From positions 1-10,725 of the forward strand of contig CAJUQT010000078.1 in assembly GCA_910588225.1 (NCBI GenBank): DNA of 10,725 nucleotides, written 5' to 3'. This stretch comes from an uncultured Acetatifactor sp. (lineage in GTDB: Bacteria > Bacillota > Clostridia > Lachnospirales > Lachnospiraceae). The position numbers and the translations under genes were made by a program. The stretch's first letter is position 1. Each line of letters starts with the position of its first letter. This document shows positions 1-6,839 of this stretch, in pieces. The notes beneath the pieces were generated by a model. It made no database searches. It was given only the letters and a program-made list of their open reading frames with translations, and had not been told where the DNA came from.

Positions 1-76
1 GTCTGCTGTCCTAAATATAATTTTTGAGTTTCTCCTTATCTGGTTTCATTCATGTTTTATTATTCAATTTATATTG

Positions 77-85
77 TGTTATAAT
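77..85 (+). promoter_or_regulatory. Extended -10 promoter of the MBL lipoprotein gene
   Basis: TGTTATAAT fits the extended -10 form (TGnTATAAT) exactly. The hexamer 17 bp upstream (57-62, TTATTA) matches the -35 consensus at only three of six positions, as is usual for extended -10 promoters. Transcription would start near 92, giving a leader of about 48 nt before the ATG at 140. It is the only good promoter in the 139 bases before the gene. Confidence 0.55.
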
Positions 86-139
86 GTGCTATGTGATTGT
101 GTAATTTGGATTTGCAGAATCAAAAAGGCGGTGAAATAA

Positions 140-1438
140 ATGAAAAAAAGAGATTATAAAACCATGCTGCATACAAAGCTTCTGGCGTATGGTGTCAGTG
201 CTTTCTTATTGGCAGCGGCAGGCATGGGATTAGGCGGATGTGCGGAGAACGGGGGAGGAGCGAAGGCGCCGGAATCCATGGCGCAGGATGTAGACGCAAG
301 TCAGAACAGATCAGAGACGGCAGAAGCAGATTCAGCTCCAGACGTCCTGGAAGTGCATTTTCTTGATGTGGGACAGGGAGATTCTACTCTGATTATCTGC
401 GGCGAAGAGGCCATGCTGATCGATGCGGGTGACAATGAACAGGGTACAAAGATACAGAATTATCTCAGCAATCAGGGTGTGGAAGCTCTGAAGTATGCAG
501 TATGTACTCATCCGGACGAGGACCATATTGGAGGTATGGATGTCATCCTCTATAAATTCCCCTGTGAAACCATATTGATGACGGACGAAGATAAGGATAC
601 TGATACGTACCGTGACGTGGCAGATACTATAGAAAACAGAGGATATCAGCGGACCTTGCCTGTGACAGGGCAGCAGTATTCTCTGGGGGATGCGGTGTTT
701 ACCATTGTAGGTCCTGTGTCTATGAGCAGCGACAGCAATAATAATTCTATTGCGATTCTATTGGAGCATGGAAATCAGAAGCTTCTGTTCACGGGGGATG
801 CGGAAGAAGACGAAGAAGCGGAAATTCTTGCAGAGGCAGAGGCATCAGGGATATCACTGGATGCGGATATCTATAAAGCGGGACACCATGGCAGCAGAAC
901 TTCCTCTTCGGCATCATTTCTGGATGCGGTATCTCCCGTATATGTTGTGATCAGCTGCGGAGAAGGGAACAGTTATGGGCATCCGCATGCGGAGACTCTG
1001 AATCAGTTTCGAACCAGAGGGATCAGAGTCTTCAGAACTGATGAGCAAGGGAGTGTAATAGTCAGCAGTGACGGGGAACAGATGACTTGGAACTGCAGTC
1101 CGTCGGATACCTGGCAGTCAGGAGAGCCTGTGGGGGCTTCTGACCAAAGCAGAGCGGTATTACCGCAGGATTCGGACGCAGGAGCAACCCAGCAGTCTCC
1201 GGCTGTAACAGGGCCGGACAGCTGGGGTGCGGAAGTGCCGCCGCGAATAACAGCGGAATCAACAGCGGAACCGTCACAGACAGCCGATTATATCTGTAAC
1301 ATGAATACCGGAAAGTTTCATTATCCCGACTGCGACAGTGTAAAGCAGATGAGTGAGAAAAATAAACTGCCAGTGAATACTACGAGAGAAGAGTTGATTA
1401 ATCAGGGATATGTTCCCTGTAAAAAGTGTAATCCTTAA
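140..1438 (+). CDS. ComEC-like metallo-beta-lactamase-fold lipoprotein with C-terminal Ada-like Zn-binding domain
   Basis: This 432-residue protein is probably an exported, lipid-anchored metallohydrolase. Residues 1-34 form a lipoprotein signal: basic start, hydrophobic stretch, then the lipobox LGGC with Cys34 as the lipidated residue. A low-complexity linker follows to about residue 68. The beta-lactamase-fold domain (about 69-315) opens with VHFLDVGQGDS, typical of the ComEC/Rec2 C-terminal hydrolase family. It carries metal-ligand motifs THPDEDH (123-129), FTGD (217-220), KAGHHGS (246-252) and YGHPH (279-283). A Pro/Ser/Thr-rich linker (about 320-380) leads to a small domain with Cys386, Cys398, Cys427 and Cys430. 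That pattern resembles the Ada metal-binding fold attached to many clostridial extracellular nuclease-like proteins. The start is supported by AGGCGGTG shortly before the ATG. The gene stands alone and ends at the terminator at 1565. The substrate is unknown: phosphodiester or nucleic acid is an inference from the family. No channel domain of true ComEC is present. Confidence 0.85.
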   Translation: MKKRDYKTMLHTKLLAYGVSAFLLAAAGMGLGGCAENGGGAKAPESMAQDVDASQNRSETAEADSAPDVLEVHFLDVGQGDSTLIICGEEAMLIDAGDNEQGTKIQNYLSNQGVEALKYAVCTHPDEDHIGGMDVILYKFPCETILMTDEDKDTDTYRDVADTIENRGYQRTLPVTGQQYSLGDAVFTIVGPVSMSSDSNNNSIAILLEHGNQKLLFTGDAEEDEEAEILAEAEASGISLDADIYKAGHHGSRTSSSASFLDAVSPVYVVISCGEGNSYGHPHAETLNQFRTRGIRVFRTDEQGSVIVSSDGEQMTWNCSPSDTWQSGEPVGASDQSRAVLPQDSDAGATQQSPAVTGPDSWGAEVPPRITAESTAEPSQTADYICNMNTGKFHYPDCDSVKQMSEKNKLPVNTTREELINQGYVPCKKCNP

Positions 1439-1564
1439 TGCACTATATTATAATAACTTCTTCCCATTTTATAACCATTTTTTGTGGACAATATGCAGAT
1501 GTTTTTCTATGCCATCTTTAAAAAGTCTCAAAGCGAACATAATTTATAAAAATATCCCAATTAT

Positions 1565-1604
1565 AAAAGCCGATTTGCAGCTTTTAAACTGCAAATCGGC
1601 TTTT
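1565..1604. terminator. Bidirectional intrinsic terminator between convergent genes
   Basis: A perfect 16-bp stem (1565-1580 pairs with 1589-1604) encloses an 8-nt loop. The stem starts with AAAA and ends in a T run (1601-1605), so it acts as a rho-independent terminator in either direction. It lies 126 nt after the lipoprotein stop and 11 nt from the end of the chemoreceptor gene, so it probably serves both. Confidence 0.93.
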
Positions 1605-1615
1605 TACCAGAACGT

Positions 1616-3370
1616 TTAATCCAGATTTATACTGTTCGAATTCCAGCTGCTATCATTCCCAAAGCTGGTATCTGTATTGGCAACTGCATTGGCGAATTCT
1701 TCCCGAAGGCTGAACTTGGCAACCAGGCTCTTGAGCTTATCTGCCTGCTCTGAAAGTTCCTGACTGGCAGCGGCGCTTTCTTCCGCAGTAGCTGAGTTCG
1801 TCTGTACCACGCTGGAAATCTGATCCACACCCAGAGTAACCTGCTCAATCGCACCGGACTGCTCTTCTGCGGCAGTTGCGATCTCATCAACCTTGGTAGA
1901 GACGGAACGTACTTCATCTACCACTTTCACCAGAGATTCTGCGGTTCTGCTTGCAATCTGTGTACCACGTGATACGGCATCAACAGAGCTTTCAATCAGT
2001 TCCGCGGTATTCTTGGAAGCTATGGAACTCTTGCTGGCAAGACTGCGTACTTCCTCGGCGACCACGGCAAAGCCTTTTCCTGCTTCTCCTGCTCTGGCAG
2101 CTTCAACGGCAGCATTCAAAGCCAGGATATTTGTCTGGAATGCAATATCTTCAATGGTTTTGATAATCTTGCTGATTTCATTGGAAGAACGGGTGATTTC
2201 ATCCATGGCAACCATCATATCGTGCATCTGATTGTTGCATTCTTCCATTTCATCTCCGGCCATACTTGACTGATTCTTGGCATGAAGGGCGTTGTCTGCG
2301 GTATTTTTAACCTGATAAGAGATATTGGTAATAGTGGCGGCCAGCTCTTCGACAGAAGCAGCCTGTTCGGTTGCGCCCTGTGCAAGCGCCTGCGCGCCGT
2401 TGGATACCTGACCTGAGCCGGATGCAACCTGGTCGGCACTCTGGTTAATCTGTCCCAAAGTCATGCTCAGATCACGGTTGAGCTTGCGGATGGAGAGCAG
2501 CAGGCCGTGGAATTCGCCTACATAGCGATCTTCCGCTTTGGTACGCACATCAAAATTGCCGTTTGCCATCTCGCTTAAGAGCATGGAGGCATCGGAGATA
2601 ACGGTACCCAGAATCGCAATCATATTTCTGAAGGAATTGGCCAGTGCACCCAGCTCGTCCTTAGATGTATAATTTACTGCGATTTCAAAGTTACCTTTTT
2701 CAATCTGGCCGGCAGATCTCTCCAGTTCCCGGAGCGGCCTTGTGATAGAAGCCGTCAGGTATGTAGAAAGCAGTATTGTAATGACCAGCGCACCTCCGGC
2801 CATGCCTAACTGGATAAGAATCAACATATCCTGCATGGAAACAGTGCTGTCATAGTCGTCTGCAGCGGACTGCTCCACCACTTCACTGATATGAATCAGG
2901 TTGTTCACAGCTTCTTCCACCAGGGGCTGATATTCATTAAGCAACATGGACTGAGCGGCCGCCATATCCGTAGCGGCAATGGTGATGACCTGTTCCTGCA
3001 GCTCTACAGCCTGCCGTACATTGGCAGCAAAAGAATCCAGCAGTTCGGTATCGCCCGAGAAATTCTCAAACAGCCAGGTTGCATTTTCTTCCAGTGCAGC
3101 CATTTCCTTCTGCATATCACTTAAATATACTTCTTTTTTGGCTTCATCCTTTTCAATTGTAATAAAGGAAAGATCCTTTACAATAATCTGTAATCCACGG
3201 CGCATGTTCATGACTTTGTTGGTAACCTGGTATCCGACATGATAAAACTCGGAATACTTATCCGCATTTTGATTCAGCCCCATAATTGCGATGGCAACCG
3301 TCCCGCAGAACAGAATGATGACAAGCATAAAAGTCACCAATAGTTTTGTCCTGATTTTCAAGTTCTTCAT
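1616..3370 (-). CDS. Methyl-accepting chemotaxis protein (four-helix-bundle sensor, HAMP, MCP signalling domain)
   Basis: This is a transmembrane chemoreceptor that would signal through CheW/CheA to the flagellar motor or another output. The start is the ATG at 3368-3370, preceded by AGGAGG (3377-3382) at ideal spacing. An upstream in-frame ATG at 3400 lacks such a site and would add ten poorly fitting residues. The 584-residue protein has TM1 (about 9-32), an extracellular region of about 150 residues predicted all-helical (4HB_MCP type), TM2 (about 183-205), a HAMP domain (about 206-258), a second HAMP-like linker, and the cytoplasmic coiled coil. The conserved hairpin tip is at about 405-440 (IEDIAFQTNILALNAAVEAA, then ARAGEAGKGFAVVAEEVRSL). 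Glu/Gln/Ala-rich methylation-type segments lie near 333-346 and 500-535. The tail is Asn/Ser-rich, without a clear CheR-docking pentapeptide. Its ligand cannot be read from sequence. It sits downstream of the two-component operon but has its own promoter. Confidence 0.95.
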   Translation of the reverse strand: MKNLKIRTKLLVTFMLVIILFCGTVAIAIMGLNQNADKYSEFYHVGYQVTNKVMNMRRGLQIIVKDLSFITIEKDEAKKEVYLSDMQKEMAALEENATWLFENFSGDTELLDSFAANVRQAVELQEQVITIAATDMAAAQSMLLNEYQPLVEEAVNNLIHISEVVEQSAADDYDSTVSMQDMLILIQLGMAGGALVITILLSTYLTASITRPLRELERSAGQIEKGNFEIAVNYTSKDELGALANSFRNMIAILGTVISDASMLLSEMANGNFDVRTKAEDRYVGEFHGLLLSIRKLNRDLSMTLGQINQSADQVASGSGQVSNGAQALAQGATEQAASVEELAATITNISYQVKNTADNALHAKNQSSMAGDEMEECNNQMHDMMVAMDEITRSSNEISKIIKTIEDIAFQTNILALNAAVEAARAGEAGKGFAVVAEEVRSLASKSSIASKNTAELIESSVDAVSRGTQIASRTAESLVKVVDEVRSVSTKVDEIATAAEEQSGAIEQVTLGVDQISSVVQTNSATAEESAAASQELSEQADKLKSLVAKFSLREEFANAVANTDTSFGNDSSWNSNSINLD

Positions 3371-3463
3371 TTTTTTCCTCCTACACTCCGCCATAAACAA
3401 TCCAGGCCCCTGATTTTGTATGGGAATACCAGTTGTTTATAAGTTGATAGTTTTTACATGTAA

Positions 3464-3492
3464 ATTATAATAGATTATTGTCAATCTGTCTA
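3464..3492 (-). promoter_or_regulatory. Sigma-A-type promoter of the chemoreceptor gene
   Basis: On the minus strand, TAGACA (3487-3492; five of six with TTGACA) is followed after 17 bp by a perfect TATAAT (3464-3469). Transcription would begin near 3457, leaving a leader of about 86 nt. No sigma-28 (flagellar) promoter pattern was found, so the receptor is probably expressed by the housekeeping polymerase. Confidence 0.7.
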
Positions 3493-3535
3493 CTGTATTC
3501 CTCAAATATTCCATTGGAATTATTGTAATTGTGCA

Positions 3536-3560
3536 ACAGTTCAGGACTTGCCTGAACTGT
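3536..3560. promoter_or_regulatory. Perfect inverted repeat matching LytTR-type boxes, upstream of the chemoreceptor promoter
   Basis: ACAGTTCAGG (3536-3545) and CCTGAACTGT (3551-3560) are perfect 10-bp inverted arms around 5 bp. Each arm satisfies the published LytTR (AgrA/AlgR-like) half-site pattern [TA][AC][CA]GTTN[AG][TG] in full. It lies 43 bp upstream of the chemoreceptor -35 and about 100 bp past the end of the operon encoding a LytTR regulator. LytTR sites are usually direct repeats with about 12 bp between them, so the inverted arrangement is unusual. Alternatively it is a hairpin ending the two-component transcript, although no T run follows on either strand. Confidence 0.45.
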
Positions 3561-3657
3561 CACGGATTATTCTGTTGAGTGAACCGCATTTCGATGACTT
3601 ATTGACGGTATGATACAATTATAGCTTTGGCGGAAAATGTGTCGTGGTGGAATTTTT

Positions 3658-4035
3658 TCAGGAAAGGCTGCCGTTGCCGCCGAAAAGGTTCATCATATTC
3701 CGGTAAGTGCTTAGAGCTCCGGCTGCCGAGGGAGAATAGCCCAATCCGCTTTGGCTGTAAAGACTGCGAGATATCATTTGAACCATCAGCTGGCTGGTCA
3801 GCCGACATTGTTCACAGCAGGAAATCCCGTTTCCGGATTGCGATTGAGCGGATTCTTTCGTTCTTTCCGCAGGCTGTGGTGTGTCTGGCTGTTCTGCGGC
3901 CTTTGACGCAGATGCGTTCCGGAAGGAAGCTTTCTGCATATAATTGGCAAAATTAGTGGCATTTACTGCTCTTTTGCCGCCTCTTCGGGTGTAATACTGG
4001 TTTACTTCTTTTACCATTGCTTCATTGACAAACAT
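3658..4035 (-). CDS. Unrecognised 125-residue protein coupled to the sensor kinase, with CCxxC motif
   Basis: I do not recognise a family. The ATG follows the kinase stop codon by 2 nt. Its ribosome binding site (AAAGGAG) lies inside the last kinase codons, so the two genes are almost certainly co-transcribed and translationally coupled. The protein has a basic N-terminal region (residues about 9-40, including YYTRRGGKR), a Pro/Glu/Ser/Gln-rich stretch likely to be disordered (about 46-70), Cys73-Cys74-x-x-Cys77, and a Gly/Ser-rich end with FGGNGSLS. There is no signal peptide or membrane segment, so it should be cytoplasmic unless exported by a specialised route. The cysteine cluster could bind a metal or be redox-active. 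Its position suggests an accessory or output protein of the two-component system. An opposite-strand frame over the same bases has no ribosome binding site and is treated as a shadow. Confidence 0.75.
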   Translation of the reverse strand: MFVNEAMVKEVNQYYTRRGGKRAVNATNFANYMQKASFRNASASKAAEQPDTPQPAERTKESAQSQSGNGISCCEQCRLTSQLMVQMISRSLYSQSGLGYSPSAAGALSTYRNMMNLFGGNGSLS

Positions 4036-4037
4036 TT

Positions 4038-5429
4038 TTAGTGCTCCTTTCTTTTTTGCTGCAAAAGTACTGTTACATGAAATTCTTTATTTTTGACCTG
4101 AATATCCACACTTCCGCCATATTTTTCAGCTTCTCTCCTGACATTGGACAGACCGATGCCGTGCAGGAAGGGAGCTCCATCAGAACAGATCTTTCCTTTG
4201 GTGGTAAGAGGCAGACCTGTGTACTTGTCAAAGTAAATTTCACCTTCAAAAGAATTGCTGACATGAATGACATAAAATTTGTTCCTCTGCCTGCCGGACA
4301 GGCGGATATATTTCGGCCCATCCGCCATTTTTGCACAGGCCTCCAGGGCATTCTGCAGCAAATTACTGACAATAATGCCGATATCATAGACATTACAGGC
4401 CTCACGGGCAGGACAGATGAAGTCTGACTGAAAGGAAATGCCCTGCTGAACGGCAGATTTTTGCCGGTCGTTAAGGATAATGTCCGTAACCGGATTTCCA
4501 GTATGGATAGTAAGATTAAAAAGATTCATACTTTCGTCGATGCAGGAAATGTATTTTTCCATGTCCTCATAACAGCCGTTTTGTGCCAGGCCCTTGATGT
4601 TGGTGAGATGGTTTTTCATCTCGTGTTTTATTCTGCGTATACCATCATAAAGCTGTTCTATATCCTCTACTCGTCTCTGCAGAGCGGAAAGCTGCTGTTC
4701 TGTAACGGAACTACTTCTCCGTTCCTCCTGCAGCCGGATAATCTGCTGGCAGAAAACAATGGAGGCGAGAAGCTCAACATAGAACAGAAGGCCCATGACG
4801 GGGATTAGCCAGATAAATATCGGAAACTGTTCGTACAGACGGAAAAGCAGGTGCTCATCGCTGACTACCAGCAGATTGATAATAATCTGGACGAACAGAA
4901 TTCCTGTCACAGGTGTCAGCAACAGGTATCCCAGTTCCCGTATATGAAGTTCTATCCTGGATTTCTGCAGCTGATGCGAGGCGGCCAAAAGCATAAGTGA
5001 AAACAGTAGAAGCCGCAGAAACTGTATCAGGAGAAAATTCCATGCCGCAATGCGGAAAACCAGTTCCGGGGTATCTGCATTTTGCAGAAAATATTCTGCG
5101 GAAAAATAATCCACGCTGGTCAGGAGCATCATACTCAGATTTCGGACACAGTAAAACAGCATGCCCAGAAAAATCAGGAGCTTCTTCTCCACGCCCAGAT
5201 AAGCAGAGAGGACAGTCAGCAGGAGAATTACAAGAATTATGTGCATCCAGCCATGTGCAAAGGGAAGCCAACGGACAGGAAGCAGAGACATATAAATCAG
5301 TAAAATTACGGCAAAACGCCTTCTATTCACCATAAAGGGGCGAAAGAAACCTGCCATGCAGACGGCATATATAATATTTTCCACTCCTGTGACGAACTGA
5401 TGAAACAGGACAAAAGAAGATTCGCTCAC
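4038..5429 (-). CDS. AgrC/VirS-like GHKL sensor histidine kinase
   Basis: This 463-residue membrane kinase pairs with the LytTR regulator encoded just upstream. Residues 13-230 hold about seven hydrophobic helices, as in peptide-sensing AgrC/ComD-type kinases. A coiled-coil segment (about 232-262) leads to the phosphoacceptor box IRRIKHEMKNHL with His269. The GHKL ATPase part has the N box SNLLQNALEA (Asn360) and the G box HGIGLSNVRREAEKYGGS (423-440). A canonical DHp domain is replaced by the short GHKL-type form, as expected for the HPK10 group. The start is GTG at 5427-5429, preceded by GGGAGAG at 6 nt; no ATG fits as well. It begins 30 nt after the regulator's stop. No AgrB/AgrD pair is in the window, so the signal is unknown. 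The membrane half suggests a hydrophobic or peptide ligand, which is inference. Confidence 0.9.
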   Translation of the reverse strand: MSESSFVLFHQFVTGVENIIYAVCMAGFFRPFMVNRRRFAVILLIYMSLLPVRWLPFAHGWMHIILVILLLTVLSAYLGVEKKLLIFLGMLFYCVRNLSMMLLTSVDYFSAEYFLQNADTPELVFRIAAWNFLLIQFLRLLLFSLMLLAASHQLQKSRIELHIRELGYLLLTPVTGILFVQIIINLLVVSDEHLLFRLYEQFPIFIWLIPVMGLLFYVELLASIVFCQQIIRLQEERRSSSVTEQQLSALQRRVEDIEQLYDGIRRIKHEMKNHLTNIKGLAQNGCYEDMEKYISCIDESMNLFNLTIHTGNPVTDIILNDRQKSAVQQGISFQSDFICPAREACNVYDIGIIVSNLLQNALEACAKMADGPKYIRLSGRQRNKFYVIHVSNSFEGEIYFDKYTGLPLTTKGKICSDGAPFLHGIGLSNVRREAEKYGGSVDIQVKNKEFHVTVLLQQKRKEH

Positions 5430-5459
5430 TTTGACTCTCCCGAAGATGCCTTTGATTTC

Positions 5460-6191
5460 TCACAGAGACTGCTGCAGAAAATGCAGATGGGCCTTGACGA
5501 AATCGGCATATTTGTATTTTGAAATCAGAAGTTTATCACCGTTTATCATAATTACTTCCGACCGGCTGTACTCTTCCACCCAGGCAAGATTCACCATATA
5601 TCCTTTGTGAATCCGGAAGAAGTGTCCGGCAAGCTCTCTTTCCAGCTCCCCTAACTTCGCATAATATTCCACAGTTTCTTCCTTTAAATGCAGAACGGCT
5701 TTATGCCCATGGCTTTCTATATAGTAGATACTATCCCAGGCAATGATCCTGCTTGTGCCTCCGAACTGAACTACCAGTTTCTGCAGGTTCCGCCCGACAC
5801 CTGCAGAAATCTGCGCCGCCGCACGTCCGAAGACTTCGGCAAATTTTCCTTCGTCCACAGGTTTGACCAGATATTGAAATGCATTTACGTCGAATGCGTC
5901 ATACACATACTTTTCGTAACCGGTAACAAAGATAATAAGGGGCTGCGGGCTTAGATTCCTGTCCCTTATCCGCCGTGCAAGAGACAAACCGTCCATGGGG
6001 CGCCTGTTCGGGGGTGTGCCCAGATCTATATCCAGAAACAGCAGATCATACTCAGTGTTCTTTGAGAGAAGGGCATCGGCGGAAGCGTATTCCTGAATTT
6101 CACAGGGAACCGCCTGCTTTCGAATCAGTGCGGCAAGATAATTTCTTATATTAGCTTCATCATCACATATGGCAATTTTGATTATATTCAT
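5460..6191 (-). CDS. LytTR-family response regulator (AgrA/VirR-like)
   Basis: First gene of the minus-strand two-component operon, 243 residues. The receiver domain (1-125) has the acidic pair Asp10-Asp11, phosphoacceptor Asp54 (LFLDID), Thr90 and Lys110 in YLVKPVD. A LytTR DNA-binding domain spans about 134-240, with IYYIESHGHK, the FFRIHKGYMVNL segment and YSRSEVIMINGD typical of the family. Phosphorylated by the kinase encoded 30 nt downstream, it should activate promoters with LytTR boxes. The likely start ATG is only 1 nt from a perfect AGGAGG (6193-6198), unusually close. The alternative is initiation at a near-cognate codon (ATA at codon 3 or ATC at codon 4), which would give the commoner family beginning IKIAICDDE. 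No strong promoter was found upstream. Confidence 0.93.
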   Translation of the reverse strand: MNIIKIAICDDEANIRNYLAALIRKQAVPCEIQEYASADALLSKNTEYDLLFLDIDLGTPPNRRPMDGLSLARRIRDRNLSPQPLIIFVTGYEKYVYDAFDVNAFQYLVKPVDEGKFAEVFGRAAAQISAGVGRNLQKLVVQFGGTSRIIAWDSIYYIESHGHKAVLHLKEETVEYYAKLGELERELAGHFFRIHKGYMVNLAWVEEYSRSEVIMINGDKLLISKYKYADFVKAHLHFLQQSL

Positions 6192-6395
6192 ACCTCCTGC
6201 ACATATCGGCGTGCCTTAGTAAATGTCTGATGTTAATTCTGTCCGCTTTTTCTCAATTCATGTACCGGCTGATACGCTGGTTGAACTGTCGCACAAATGT
6301 TACTTCGTGTATCGGCAAAAAAACATAAATCATAATGCCCATTGCACAAAAGGACATTTTGACAACGCAAATAGATTCTAAAATGTAATTTGCGA
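6192..6395. other. Divergent intergenic region between the response regulator and GntR operons
   Basis: The stretch is AT-rich and non-coding. TTGAACTGT at 6281-6289 reads ACAGTTCAA on the minus strand. This shares ACAGTTCA with the palindrome at 3536-3560 and matches the LytTR half-site at eight of nine positions, so autoregulation of the two-component operon is possible. No convincing partner half-site sits 21-22 bp away. Minus-strand -10-like hexamers (for example TATGAT around 6330) lack a good -35. A 34-codon minus-strand frame (6253-6357) has no ribosome binding site. Confidence 0.35.
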
Positions 6396-6446
6396 TAAAC
6401 AGTATATAACACTTGACAACAGATTTGTGCTGTTATATACTGTTTA
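6396..6446. promoter_or_regulatory. 16-bp perfect inverted repeat: probable GntR (YtrA-type) operator
   Basis: TAAACAGTATATAACA (6396-6411) and TGTTATATACTGTTTA (6431-6446) are exact inverted copies separated by 19 bp. The -35 hexamer lies between the arms and the -10 overlaps the right arm. The left arm lies upstream of the start point, so it would not be transcribed, and the repeat must act as DNA rather than as an RNA hairpin. A YtrA-type repressor is encoded immediately downstream, so autorepression is the natural reading. Confidence 0.8.
6413..6441 (+). promoter_or_regulatory. Near-consensus sigma-A promoter of the GntR-ABC operon
   Basis: TTGACA (6413-6418, perfect) is followed after 17 bp by TATACT (6436-6441, five of six). 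The predicted start near 6448 leaves a very short leader of about 18 nt, almost filled by the ribosome binding site GGGGAGG (6451-6457). This would be a strong promoter when not repressed. Confidence 0.82.
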
Positions 6447-6465
6447 CACAGGGGAGGTAAAACTT

Positions 6466-6837
6466 ATGCATATCATCATTAATGGCTCCCTGATGGTACC
6501 TTTATATGAGCAGATTACAGACCAGATTAAGACCATGATCCGCAAGGGAGAATTAAAGGAAAATGATAATCTGCCCTCTGTGCGTACTCTGTCGAAGGAA
6601 CTGAAAATCAGTGCTTTGACGGTGAAAAAAGCATATGACAACTTGGAGGCGGAAGGGTTTGTCGTAACTGTACATGGAAAGGGAACCTATATAGCGGCAG
6701 CCAATGCTGAGTTGCTGCTGGAGGAGCAGAAAAAGGAACTGGAAGCGGATCTGGAGATGGTGATTCAGAAGGGCAGAAGATTTGGAATCAGCAAGGAAGA
6801 CATCAGAAGTTTATTTGAATTGATTTTGGAGGGATGA
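6466..6837 (+). CDS. GntR-family transcriptional regulator, YtrA subfamily
   Basis: This 123-residue protein has a GntR winged helix-turn-helix domain (about 10-77) and a short helical tail (about 80-123) in place of a large effector domain, which defines the YtrA subfamily. Visible landmarks are PLYEQITDQIK, LPSVRTLSKELKISALTVKK (the recognition region) and the wing EGFVVTVHGKGTYIA. The ATG at 6466 is chosen because GGGGAGG lies 8 nt upstream; a GTG at 6427 would fall within the promoter. It overlaps or abuts the ATPase gene and lies next to a perfect palindrome at its own promoter. It therefore probably represses this operon and is released by a drug, envelope stress or cofactor signal, as for YtrA relatives. 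The inducer cannot be read from sequence. Confidence 0.92.
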   Translation: MHIIINGSLMVPLYEQITDQIKTMIRKGELKENDNLPSVRTLSKELKISALTVKKAYDNLEAEGFVVTVHGKGTYIAAANAELLLEEQKKELEADLEMVIQKGRRFGISKEDIRSLFELILEG

Positions 6838-6839
6838 CA

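Noticed and set aside
3371..3400. Longer chemoreceptor N-terminus starting at 3400
   Set aside because: The internal ATG at 3370 has an AGGAGG at ideal spacing, and the extra ten residues do not fit an MCP N-terminus.
3464..3483. TTGACA followed by TATAAT on the minus strand upstream of the chemoreceptor
   Set aside because: The spacer between these two hexamers is only 9 bp, so this TTGACA is not the -35. TAGACA at 17 bp is the better partner.
3536..3560. Intrinsic terminator for the two-component operon
   Set aside because: The stem is perfect, but neither strand has a following T run. I kept it as a candidate operator instead.
3627..3956. Plus-strand frame of 109 codons opposite the CCxxC protein gene
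   Set aside because: It uses a TTG start without a ribosome binding site and opposes a gene that is translationally coupled to the kinase.
6253..6357. 34-codon minus-strand frame upstream of the response regulator, possibly a signal peptide precursor
   Set aside because: It has a hydrophobic start and could suggest an AgrD-like peptide, but there is no ribosome binding site, no AgrB nearby and no recognisable propeptide motif.
6427..6465. GTG start 39 nt upstream in the GntR gene
   Set aside because: It lies inside the promoter and operator. The ATG at 6466 has GGGGAGG in front and gives the family's usual N-terminus.
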